Assembly (NCBI GenBank): GCA_016934035.1
Contig: JAFGTP010000036.1
Location: 1 to 64,000 of the forward strand
Source: Fidelibacterota bacterium
GTDB lineage: Bacteria; Fidelibacterota; UBA2242; JAFGTP01
Direction: 5' to 3'
DNA: 64,000 bases
A model generated the notes under the pieces. That model searched no databases, was not told the DNA's origin, and was given only the letters and a program-made list of their open reading frames with translations. Position 1 is the first letter of the stretch. Each line of letters begins with the position of its first letter. This document shows, piece by piece, positions 26,462 through 35,348 of this stretch. The translations under genes were made by a program, and so were the position numbers.

Positions 26462-28056
26462 TTTGGTTTTTTGCTATTTCGCTGGGCCTGACGATCTTTT
26501 ATTACTTCCGAGTAAAAAATGAACCCCTTCATCCCGATTCAGCTGAATTTATTTATGCCGGCATGATGCAGCGATTGGGACGGAAAAAGGAATATTTTCA
26601 AAGAAAAAGGGGGGATGTTTATCAACCGGAAAGTTTAGATTTTGGAACATTTCCACCGGATCCCTATTCCTCTATTTCAGCGGAAAAAGAACACATCGGC
26701 AGTTTTCCTTATTACCGGGACAAGCAATTTGTATGGTGGTTTTTTGAACAGCTTTTTCATTATTGTGCGTTATCAGCCAAAAATTTTCGTATAATCAATA
26801 GTTTGCTCATTTTTCTCACCCCAAATCTGTTTTTCTTAATGGTTTCACCCTTTCTGGAATTGCACCGGTCTGTAATTTTGGCTGTCCTGCTACAAATGAC
26901 CTTTATGCTGCCTCATTTCGATTATTATCAAATCCACGCTGAGCAATGGGGTGTGTTGTTATTGCTACTTGCGGCTTTATTATTGGACTATTTTCCTGTA
27001 AGTTTTTGGGCATCTGTGGTTTATGGCGGTATCATTGTATTTGTTTTTTTGTTCATTAAAATTACTTTTGCACCGACTTTGGTACTTTTTTTCCTGGCCC
27101 CGCTGTTTGTATTTACTCAAACAGACTATTTTTTGGTCCCAGCGATTTCTGTTTTTATGTTTTTGGTTTTCTTCCTTATTATTTTCAGTGTGACGGGTCG
27201 TCTTAAACCTTTACTTTGGACATTGAGTCCCCGTCATCTGCTAAAATATAAACAGGGTGCCTCAACCTCCAGAAGCCATGAACAGCGCAGTACTCAATTT
27301 TCTTTCAGCAGGTTTTTACTCAATTATGGATTTGAAATTCTATTGGGTCTGTTATTTATTGGTAATATTTTGTTAAACTGGCAGTTATCAGGGAAAAATC
27401 TATTCTATTTACTCTGGGTGACAACAGCGTTAATTGAAATTCTGGTTCAAGGGAAAATGTACCCGTCGCACCTTTTGTTGCTGATAGTTCCCTCTTTCTA
27501 TCTGCTATCTATAAAAAATAATTATTTTTCCTGGCTGATATATGCCGGAATTGTCCTCCTTTGGCTACGTTATTTTGGGCAATTCAATAGATCGCTGATG
27601 GAATCCTATGGCCAAAAATCCCAAAACCCTTTCCTGGTGGTAATGAATAAATATGATGAAGTGGCTGCCTATATTGCGACACATACAAGTAAGAAGGAAT
27701 CAATTACCTGTATTGGTTATATCAGCCCTGTCTATGTTTTATCCAATCGCTTGAGTGCTTTGGGGTTTTTTGAAGCTGGCGTCACAACTGAACCTGTTGA
27801 CCTGGATAAAAAATATGGTGTTAAATGGCACTGGTGGCTTTTACTTGCCATCATGGAAGAACAACCCAAATTTATCATCGATGCCAGAAATATTATCAAT
27901 ATTGACGAATTTTATGGATCAACCGGAATTGAATTAATTGCGGATTTTTTTGCCGATGAAATCACGGTGTACCGGCCCCTTTATCGCAATCAATTTTGCC
28001 ATCCGGGTAATCTTGGTGAAAAAATCTTTTACGATTCCTATGGAGGCCAACAGTGA
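26458..28056 (+). CDS. multi-pass membrane protein, GT-C (GT39-like) glycosyltransferase candidate
   Basis: The product is 532 aa from a GTG start that overlaps the previous stop (GTGA). About ten hydrophobic segments follow an early acidic loop (HPDSAEF, about residue 24). The C-terminal 130 residues are a soluble domain (SITCIGYISPVYVLS). This is the layout of polyprenyl-phosphate-dependent GT-C enzymes acting on the periplasmic side, but the catalytic acid is not certain. The next protein has a similar N-terminal half, so the two may be distant paralogs. Confidence 0.7.
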   Translation: MIWFFAISLGLTIFYYFRVKNEPLHPDSAEFIYAGMMQRLGRKKEYFQRKRGDVYQPESLDFGTFPPDPYSSISAEKEHIGSFPYYRDKQFVWWFFEQLFHYCALSAKNFRIINSLLIFLTPNLFFLMVSPFLELHRSVILAVLLQMTFMLPHFDYYQIHAEQWGVLLLLLAALLLDYFPVSFWASVVYGGIIVFVFLFIKITFAPTLVLFFLAPLFVFTQTDYFLVPAISVFMFLVFFLIIFSVTGRLKPLLWTLSPRHLLKYKQGASTSRSHEQRSTQFSFSRFLLNYGFEILLGLLFIGNILLNWQLSGKNLFYLLWVTTALIEILVQGKMYPSHLLLLIVPSFYLLSIKNNYFSWLIYAGIVLLWLRYFGQFNRSLMESYGQKSQNPFLVVMNKYDEVAAYIATHTSKKESITCIGYISPVYVLSNRLSALGFFEAGVTTEPVDLDKKYGVKWHWWLLLAIMEEQPKFIIDARNIINIDEFYGSTGIELIADFFADEITVYRPLYRNQFCHPGNLGEKIFYDSYGGQQ

Positions 28057-31000
28057 CAGTCTTTTATTTTTTCGGAATTATCATTTTATCGATCCTGATA
28101 AAAATTCCTTATTGTAAGGTCCCTCTGGATGCGGACTATGGTATCTATGGTTATCACGGATTATTCTGGCTGAGAAAGCAAAAACTACCGGTACAGGACA
28201 CCAAGGAAAACCATCCACCAGGACGATGGATGCTTTATGCACTGTTGTTAAAATATTTTAAGGTTTCCCGGTCTTTGTTCCGTTTCAGTGCAATTTTCTT
28301 TTTGACAATTACCCAAATATCAATTTTTGTGATCACCGAAAGCATAGCCGGAGAAAAGATAGCTCTCCTCTCTACAGCCTTTTATGGAATTCTGGTGAGT
28401 TTGCCAACCTTTGTTTGGGTCCAATCCAATGATGAAATTGAACAAAGTGCCTTTACTGCCCTGGCTCTGGCCCTGGTTTTTCGAAGTCCAGAAATGGGGA
28501 GTTGGGTATTTTTTCTGGTCGGGCTTGTAGCCTTTTTATCACTTTTTTTCAAACAATCCGCTTATATCAATACCTTTCCAGTTGTTTTATTTTCTATAAT
28601 TTTATACAAATTTTCATTTTCAAATGTCCTATTGTTTGCTGCTGGTGCCACATTGGGCCTGGTTGTGACTGGAATATATCATTATCAGGCCGGGATTTTT
28701 CATTTTTTTATCGATATTTTTTCTCTGAATATCAAAGCTCTGAAAATGCATCTGGATAATATTCTTTATGGAAATAAAAAACTGGTCAGGTACAAAGAGT
28801 ATGATGGTGAAATTCCCGTGGAAAATAAAGAATATATTGACGGTCAAAACAGAGGCTTTCAATCCCGTCAAAAAATCTGGGCCCGGATACTCTACGGAAA
28901 ATTTTTTAGACAAACGATGGTTTTTATGGCTTTTACTCCGTTTGTTTTTCTATACGATACTTCAACAGGTTTCTATAAACCCCTGATAATTCTTGTGTTG
29001 TGGCTTAGTTCCGGACTTTTTACCGTCCATATAAACAAACACATAATGCCCTACCATTTTTTGCCTCTTGCAGCGCCCATGGCTATTTTTTCGGGAATTG
29101 GTGTATTTACGATGTATTCTCATTTCACTCTTTGGCTTTCTTTGCCACTATTTTTAATGATTCTCGGTTGTTCTGCTTTTATTGCCAGGAGAGAAATTCA
29201 GGAGACCGTTAAACGTGAAAAAGTCCAGAGAGGCTTAATGTATGTCAACCACCCAAGCGAATGGCTGTTTTTCACCATTGGAGAGGAAATCGGTAAGTCA
29301 CTGAGAGAGGTTACTCATGAGGGTGACCAAATCTATGTTTGGGGGGCCCAGTATGAAATTTACCTCTGGGCTGAACGCCCGTCGCCAACCTGGTCGCTGT
29401 TTTGTCCACATCCCAGCGTTGCGGGCTATGTTGTGACTCCTTTTCTGGATGAGGAATTGATTTTGCAGGGAGTTGTTCCAAACCCGCCGAAATACATTGT
29501 CATTGCTGCTGAAACCAAAGGCTTTGACCGTTTTCGGGATTTCCTTTTTACAAACTACTACCGAGTTCAGGGACAGGACGATGAAGTCCAGATTTATCGT
29601 TGGATCCTGGCGGATATTTTACCCATCAGTTTTAAAGAATTCCATTCTTTAAAAACTCAGATTACGGATGACAAAGAATTTGATAAGAAACTTGAAATCA
29701 GAAGATTAGAAGAATATGAAGCCAAGGGAGAGAGTCGGCAGGTGATGGATTCCCTATATCGTATCTGGCTGGTCAATCCTGATGATCCATATATTTCAAA
29801 AAAAGTGGGTGAAATCACGTTGTACAACAAAATTTACGATCAGAGTGAAAAACTATTGACAAAATATCTGGTTTTGAATCCTCATGATCATGAAATTTTT
29901 AAACCCTTGGGCAAAGCACTGTTTTTTCAGCAGAAATTTGAAGAAGCAAAGCTCTCCTTCGAGTCTTATTTAATAGAAAATGATGATGATGGCGTATTGG
30001 AATTTTTAATGGATCTGTATTTTTTTATTCAAAGAAAATCCGAAGCAGCATATTTCGCCCGTCATTTATATAGAAAAAATCCCACAAATGAACAAATTGC
30101 ATTAAAAAAGACCCGAATAGAAAACAGCCCGATATTGAACTTTGATAAAGTCAACTCTTCGATAAATATAAAATGGGAGGGCTCTCAGTTTGTTAATCAT
30201 TCGCTGGCCCTGGTCAATCGTGAGCATTGTCTGAGATTGGCAAAAGCAGGATTCAATCTGTCAATAATCCCTTATGAAAAAGATCAGTTCAAACCTGAAG
30301 GTGAATACCGGTTGCTTCAAAAGTTTAAAAACAAAGAACTGAATGAAACAGATATTCATTTATATCATCGGTGGCCGCCAAAATTAACAGCCCCGAAAAA
30401 CGGGCACTGGGTTATCATTCAGCCATGGGAATTTGGATATTTACCGAAAAATTGGGTGACGGTTTTTAATGAAAAAGTGGATGAGATGTGGGTGCCTTCA
30501 ACTTATGTCAAGCAGGTTTATCTGGATAGTGGGGTCGACCCTGAGCGCGTTTTTGTGGTTCCAAATGGAGTGGATACCCAAAAATTTAACCCTTTGGCAA
30601 AGCCTTATCGTCTTAAAACCCGGAAAAAATTTAAGTTTCTGTTTGTTGGAGGAACTATCTATCGTAAAGGAATTGATATTTTACTGAAAAGCTACATCAA
30701 CACTTTTACAAAAAATGATGATGTTTGCCTTGTGATAAAAGATTTTGGGGGTCAATCCTTTTACAAAGATCAGACTTTTAAAAAGGAAATCGCTGATCTG
30801 ATGCAGCAGAAAAATATTCCGGAAATCGAATACATATCCGACACCTTATCGGATACGGATTTGATCGGTTTATATACGGCCTGTAATCTCCTGGTTCACC
30901 CTTATCGCGGTGAGGGGTTTGGGTTGCCGATCCTGGAAGCCATGGCCTGTGGTATTCCCACCATGGTTACTAAAGGTGGCGCCGCCCTGGATTTTTGTAA

Positions 31001-31847
31001 TTCCAGAACAACCTTATTTATTAAGGCGAAAAAATTATCCCATGAATTCAAAATAGTGGGAGAAAAAGAATTGGTGGATTTTCCCTGGTTTTGGGAAGCC
31101 GATACCGCCGATTTGTGCGAGAAGATGGCCTATGCTGCCAGAAATTCGCAGCAATTGCTTGAAATGGGAAAATTTGCCTCAGCCTATGTGAAAAAAAACT
31201 GGGACTGGAACATAGCTTCATTTATCCTGCAAAAGCGTATTCAAAAATTAATCAGAAAACCCATCCTGAGATTTCAGAAGGATCTAAAAGAAGTCATTCA
31301 ATCAGTTGATAATGTAAACCTGAACGCTGAACTGGAATTGATGGCCCGGGACTATCTGAAAAAATTCACGCTATCCAAATTGCCCTTCAACCTTTTGGGG
31401 CATTTTCTTTGCCAGAAAAAATTAAAAAATGATCTATTGACCAGGAAATATCTTCCTGAACTTGAAATATTATTCTCAGACAATTATATGATTTTAAATA
31501 TTTTAGCAATTTCCTGGTTCGAAAAAGGAGATTTGAAAAAAGCCGGGGAATTATTGCAAAAATCTCTGCAATTTAATGAAGACTCGCTGGATACAAGACG
31601 GAATTACGCAGAAATACTGATAATGAATGAACAATATGAAGAAGGATTAAAGCAATTTCTCAATGTCATTGAAAGAAATCTGCATGATACCAATGCCTTA
31701 TTGAGAATGGCGCAATTAAATCTGGAAGTTGGGCGGCTGGAGGATGCTGCAAATTATGTTTGGAAAATATTAGAATACGATCCTGAAAATCAACTGGCAT
31801 TGCAATTGAAAAGGATGATAAAAACCAACCAGGAAAACGATGAGTAA
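28053..31847 (+). CDS. four-part fusion: GT-C membrane domain, TPR, GT4, TPR
   Basis: The product is 1264 aa, from a GTG overlapping the previous stop. Residues 1 to about 385 are a multi-pass GT-C region with the family loop (DADYGIYGYHG, later ENHPPGRW). Residues of about 385-545 form a soluble domain (VWGAQYEIYLWAERPSPTW). TPR repeats follow (about 555-680), then a complete GT4 domain (about 705-1060; VVPNGVD, FVGGTIYRKGID, EX7E as EGFGLPILE near 955), then more TPRs (about 1135-1260). Joining a periplasmic-face transferase to a cytoplasmic one would need an added membrane crossing between them. No frameshift is seen and the frame is open throughout. Confidence 0.85.
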   Translation: MTVFYFFGIIILSILIKIPYCKVPLDADYGIYGYHGLFWLRKQKLPVQDTKENHPPGRWMLYALLLKYFKVSRSLFRFSAIFFLTITQISIFVITESIAGEKIALLSTAFYGILVSLPTFVWVQSNDEIEQSAFTALALALVFRSPEMGSWVFFLVGLVAFLSLFFKQSAYINTFPVVLFSIILYKFSFSNVLLFAAGATLGLVVTGIYHYQAGIFHFFIDIFSLNIKALKMHLDNILYGNKKLVRYKEYDGEIPVENKEYIDGQNRGFQSRQKIWARILYGKFFRQTMVFMAFTPFVFLYDTSTGFYKPLIILVLWLSSGLFTVHINKHIMPYHFLPLAAPMAIFSGIGVFTMYSHFTLWLSLPLFLMILGCSAFIARREIQETVKREKVQRGLMYVNHPSEWLFFTIGEEIGKSLREVTHEGDQIYVWGAQYEIYLWAERPSPTWSLFCPHPSVAGYVVTPFLDEELILQGVVPNPPKYIVIAAETKGFDRFRDFLFTNYYRVQGQDDEVQIYRWILADILPISFKEFHSLKTQITDDKEFDKKLEIRRLEEYEAKGESRQVMDSLYRIWLVNPDDPYISKKVGEITLYNKIYDQSEKLLTKYLVLNPHDHEIFKPLGKALFFQQKFEEAKLSFESYLIENDDDGVLEFLMDLYFFIQRKSEAAYFARHLYRKNPTNEQIALKKTRIENSPILNFDKVNSSINIKWEGSQFVNHSLALVNREHCLRLAKAGFNLSIIPYEKDQFKPEGEYRLLQKFKNKELNETDIHLYHRWPPKLTAPKNGHWVIIQPWEFGYLPKNWVTVFNEKVDEMWVPSTYVKQVYLDSGVDPERVFVVPNGVDTQKFNPLAKPYRLKTRKKFKFLFVGGTIYRKGIDILLKSYINTFTKNDDVCLVIKDFGGQSFYKDQTFKKEIADLMQQKNIPEIEYISDTLSDTDLIGLYTACNLLVHPYRGEGFGLPILEAMACGIPTMVTKGGAALDFCNSRTTLFIKAKKLSHEFKIVGEKELVDFPWFWEADTADLCEKMAYAARNSQQLLEMGKFASAYVKKNWDWNIASFILQKRIQKLIRKPILRFQKDLKEVIQSVDNVNLNAELELMARDYLKKFTLSKLPFNLLGHFLCQKKLKNDLLTRKYLPELEILFSDNYMILNILAISWFEKGDLKKAGELLQKSLQFNEDSLDTRRNYAEILIMNEQYEEGLKQFLNVIERNLHDTNALLRMAQLNLEVGRLEDAANYVWKILEYDPENQLALQLKRMIKTNQENDE

Positions 31848-33222
31848 ATTATCCTTATGTATGATCGTAAAAAATGAAGAACACAGACTGGACGAATGTC
31901 TGAAAAGTGTTGCGGGTCTCGCAGACCAGATCGTTATTGTCGATACAGGTTCAACTGACAGGACTATTGATATTGCCAAAAAGCATCGTGCAGAGGTCCA
32001 TCATTTTCAATGGAATGACGATTTTTCAGAGGCTCGCAACGAAGCAATTAAATATGCTCGGGCAGATTGGATATTGTGGCTGGATGCCGATGAAAGATTC
32101 AATCCTGACGACAGAAAAAAAATGCTAGCCATCATTAGCCACAAAGCCCGGAAACCCGAGATATATAAAATCAATATTCGCAATTATCAAAAGGGTAATT
32201 ATTATTATATTTCCGATGCCCATCGATTGTTTTCAAATCATTTCGGAATCCAGTTTTCCGGCCGAATCCATGAACAAATTTCTCCCTCCTGTTTTCAGCT
32301 AGGCGGAGAGGAGAAGGCAACCGACATTGAGATTTTTCATTACGGTTATAACCTGAATGAAGACGACCTAAAGAAGAAAAATGCCAGGAACCGCAAATTG
32401 CTGGAAAAAATGGTGGGGGAACACCCTGATTATGCCTATGGTTACTACACCCTTGCTCAAAATTATGCTCTGGAAAAAAAATATACGGAAGCCGTAAAAT
32501 ATTTTGATAAAGCCCTGCATCTGAAACAATTAGACAACAATTTAACCTCATCATTACTCGCCACTTATGCAGAATCACTTATCGCTTTGGAAAAGTACGA
32601 TGAGGCCAAAAATTTGATCACGGAATCCCTTCAGATTGTAAAAATGCAGACAGGTGCTTATTATCTTCTTTATAAAATTGCCGAAAAAACCGGCAGCCAA
32701 GAGGAGGTGGAAAATAGCCTCTTGCAGCTTTGGGAGGTCAACAATCAGGTAAAACAAACCGGCAAAAAAAATTCGACTGATGTTATTATAAGCGAAGAAA
32801 AAATCCTGGAAACACTGGCATTTTTTTATCAAAAATCCGGACAAAAAGAAAAACACTTGGATATTTGTAAAAGAATATTGGTAATCAATTCGGAAAATAA
32901 AATCGCCAATCGCTTTATGTTGAGTATTTCCATTGAAAGAAAAGAACATGAATCCGCTTTTAGTTGTTTAACAAAAATTGCAGATTATTTTAAACCGGAA
33001 GATGAAAAATATCTGGAAACCCTGGCTCTGATTTTTTTGAAAAATGGGCACTATGAAAAATCAATTTTTACTTATAACTTGTTATTAAAATTAAACCCTG
33101 ATAATGAAGATGCACTTAAAAAATTGGTCGGATTGCTGGCTAAAACAGGGAAGAGGACTGAAGCTGAAAATCTATTGATTTTATATCAACAGAAAATGAA
33201 AGAAAAAAATCATGAAAATTGA
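31840..33222 (+). CDS. family 2 glycosyltransferase with C-terminal TPRs
   Basis: The product is 460 aa. The GT2 domain (about 1-230) has the start LSLCMIVKNEEHRLDECLKS, VDTGSTDRTIDIA and a DADE metal motif (ILWLDADERF). TPR repeats fill the rest (about 200-455). This architecture is shared with SunS-type transferases that glycosylate peptides and with enzymes of flagellin-glycan loci. A protein acceptor is therefore possible, though not shown. It overlaps the previous gene by 8 bases. Confidence 0.88.
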   Translation: MSKLSLCMIVKNEEHRLDECLKSVAGLADQIVIVDTGSTDRTIDIAKKHRAEVHHFQWNDDFSEARNEAIKYARADWILWLDADERFNPDDRKKMLAIISHKARKPEIYKINIRNYQKGNYYYISDAHRLFSNHFGIQFSGRIHEQISPSCFQLGGEEKATDIEIFHYGYNLNEDDLKKKNARNRKLLEKMVGEHPDYAYGYYTLAQNYALEKKYTEAVKYFDKALHLKQLDNNLTSSLLATYAESLIALEKYDEAKNLITESLQIVKMQTGAYYLLYKIAEKTGSQEEVENSLLQLWEVNNQVKQTGKKNSTDVIISEEKILETLAFFYQKSGQKEKHLDICKRILVINSENKIANRFMLSISIERKEHESAFSCLTKIADYFKPEDEKYLETLALIFLKNGHYEKSIFTYNLLLKLNPDNEDALKKLVGLLAKTGKRTEAENLLILYQQKMKEKNHEN

Positions 33223-34234
33223 AATGGAAATCAAAGAATCTTACAAACGTTTTTCAGCCCTGCAGAAAATCATTTCTTTGTTCTTCATTTTTACAATTAT
33301 TTTTGCGATAATCCATTTCATCGTTTCCTTCGATGCAAAATTTTTTATGACCATTTTGCTGATATCAACTGCCATTACATTGTTTATTTTTAGTTTGACT
33401 AAAAATAACAACCCTTTTGTCATGACAAAAACCAGTGTCGAACAATTCAACCTGATGGGTGAAGCCAATTTTTTTACCGTTAAAAAAACCTATGTCGCTG
33501 ATTCTCCCTGGAAATCAAAGTTTCGTATTCGCAACCTTCTGATGATCAAAGAGTACCGCCAGGATGGTTCGCTCTTCACCGTTACACCTTATAAAAATGG
33601 AAAAATATGGGGTGAAGTTAAAACCTATGCTATCGACGGGAAATTGAGAAATTCCGCCTTTTATTGTGAAGGTGAAATCGATGGCAAAAAAATTGAAATG
33701 AGCGGTAATGACATCACCAATGAGAAAAATTATAAGGGTGCTCACCTCCACGGTGTTTCCAAAACTTTTGATAAGGATACCGGAAATCTGGTAGCAGAGG
33801 AGCATTTCAGTTATGGATTAAGGCATGGTGAATCAAAATATTACGACGGAAAAACTGGAAATATTCAACATACTGAACATTACAAAAGCGGCTATAAATC
33901 CGGTATTTTCAGGTATTATGATGAAGAGGGAAATTTACGTAAAGAGGAACAATATCTGAACGATGTCCTTCATGGCCGAACCCTTGTTTTTTTCAGCAAT
34001 GGAAAAATTCAACTGGAAGAAGAATACATCAACGGAAAATTAGAAGGATCATCAAAAGAATATTATGAAGACGGCACCCTGCGAAATGAGTACCGATATC
34101 GTGAAGGAGAAAAGCACGGGCCCCAGCTGGCCTTTTACAAATCTGGCGTGATCATGTCAAAAATTTTCTATAATATGGGTAAAAAAAGCAGTGAAGCAAT
34201 CCATTTCGACCCTGATGGCAATCCCGTTGAATAA
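33212..34234 (+). CDS. membrane-anchored MORN-variant (YwqK-like) repeat protein
   Basis: The product is 340 aa. Two membrane segments (about residues 18-42 and 44-62) are followed by seven or more short repeats of the form G-x-x-x-Y-Y-x-x-G-x-L/I-x-x-E-x-x-Y/F, typical of MORN_2 (YwqK family) proteins. Databases often label these antitoxins, but that name rests on little. Here it is the last gene of the glycan operon and overlaps the previous gene by 11 bases. An ATG at 33224 is an alternative start. Function unknown. Confidence 0.8.
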   Translation: MKIEMEIKESYKRFSALQKIISLFFIFTIIFAIIHFIVSFDAKFFMTILLISTAITLFIFSLTKNNNPFVMTKTSVEQFNLMGEANFFTVKKTYVADSPWKSKFRIRNLLMIKEYRQDGSLFTVTPYKNGKIWGEVKTYAIDGKLRNSAFYCEGEIDGKKIEMSGNDITNEKNYKGAHLHGVSKTFDKDTGNLVAEEHFSYGLRHGESKYYDGKTGNIQHTEHYKSGYKSGIFRYYDEEGNLRKEEQYLNDVLHGRTLVFFSNGKIQLEEEYINGKLEGSSKEYYEDGTLRNEYRYREGEKHGPQLAFYKSGVIMSKIFYNMGKKSSEAIHFDPDGNPVE

Positions 34235-34355
34235 CCCCCAGTAAACTTCCTGGAATTCAGACAATTTACTATCATAAAACAACATCCAACATGAAGGAAA
34301 TAAAAGGTTTGCTTCTATCGGCAATATTTATAAATTTTATAGTTCTGAGGACGTT

Positions 34356-35348
34356 ATGGCCAAAAAAACATTGAATCTTGACATTGAAAAAAAATATTGG
34401 ATAGCAGGAAAAGCAATTATTGCCGGAATCGACGAAGCAGGACGGGGGCCTCTTGCTGGGCCGGTTGTATCGGCAGCTGTGGTTTTTGGCCATGAACATT
34501 CTCCGATTAAGGGCGTATTTGATTCTAAGAAAATAAGTGAAAAAAGCCGTGAAATACTCTATGATAAAATTATAGAACAGGCCAAAGCCGTTGGCATAGG
34601 CGTTGTCGATAATAAAACCATTGATGAAATAAATATCCTAAATGCAACCTATAAAGCCATGCGCATGGCCATCGGAAAAACCAGGGTGTCTGTAGATTTT
34701 ATTCTTGTTGACGGCCGGCCCCTGAAAAACTCAATTTTGCCCCAGGAAGCAATTATTTCCGGAGACAGTAAATGCTATTCAATCGCTGCCGCTTCAATTG
34801 TCGCAAAAGTATATCGGGACCGTCTCATGTTCAGCTATGATAAAATTTTTCCGCAATACGGTTTGGCAAAACATAAAGGGTATGGAACCCGGGAACATTG
34901 CGAAGCCATTGAAAAATTCGGAGCAAGCCCAATCCATCGAATCAGTTTTCAGAAAGTTGCCGGATTTGACTTGAATATTATAAAAATAACCAATCATCGG
35001 ACGCTGGGTGCCATTGGAGAGAATCACGCTGCTTTTTATTTGTATAATCATGGATATGAGATAGTAGAAAGGAATTTCCACTTTTCCACTTTCGGAGAGA
35101 TTGATATAATTGCTATGAAGAGTAATGTACTGGTTTTTGTCGAGGTGAAAACGATCAGAGACCCATTTTTCGGGGCGCCGGAATTGAAAGTGGATGAGGC
35201 CAAACAGCAACAGATTTTTCAAATTGCAGAGGCCTTTCTGGCCGGGAATAATTTTGAAGACCATGAATGCCGGTTTGATGTGATCGCCATAACCATTGAG
35301 AATAATTCATTTAAAATCAATCATATAGAGGATGCTTTTCAGTTATGA
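34356..35348 (+). CDS. rnhB: ribonuclease HII fused to YraN (UPF0102) nuclease-like domain
   Basis: The product is 330 aa. Residues of about 15-205 are RNase HII, which removes RNA from RNA-DNA hybrids and misplaced ribonucleotides. Catalytic D26 and E27 lie in GIDEAGRGPLAGPVV, with further acids in FILVDGRPL and AKVYRDRLM. Residues of about 215-330 are a complete YraN/UPF0102 domain (AIGENHAAFYLYNHGYEIVE, GEIDIIAM, VFVEVKT), which has the restriction-endonuclease-like E/D-x-ExK core. rnhB and yraN are neighbours in many bacteria, and here they form one frame with no internal stop. The start has GAGGA upstream. The end overlaps the next gene. Confidence 0.95.
   Translation: MAKKTLNLDIEKKYWIAGKAIIAGIDEAGRGPLAGPVVSAAVVFGHEHSPIKGVFDSKKISEKSREILYDKIIEQAKAVGIGVVDNKTIDEINILNATYKAMRMAIGKTRVSVDFILVDGRPLKNSILPQEAIISGDSKCYSIAAASIVAKVYRDRLMFSYDKIFPQYGLAKHKGYGTREHCEAIEKFGASPIHRISFQKVAGFDLNIIKITNHRTLGAIGENHAAFYLYNHGYEIVERNFHFSTFGEIDIIAMKSNVLVFVEVKTIRDPFFGAPELKVDEAKQQQIFQIAEAFLAGNNFEDHECRFDVIAITIENNSFKINHIEDAFQL

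Noticed and set aside
33212..34234. YwqK-like protein as the antitoxin of a toxin-antitoxin pair
   Set aside because: No toxin-like partner is adjacent. The protein is membrane anchored and sits at the end of a biosynthetic operon, so the common label is not supported.
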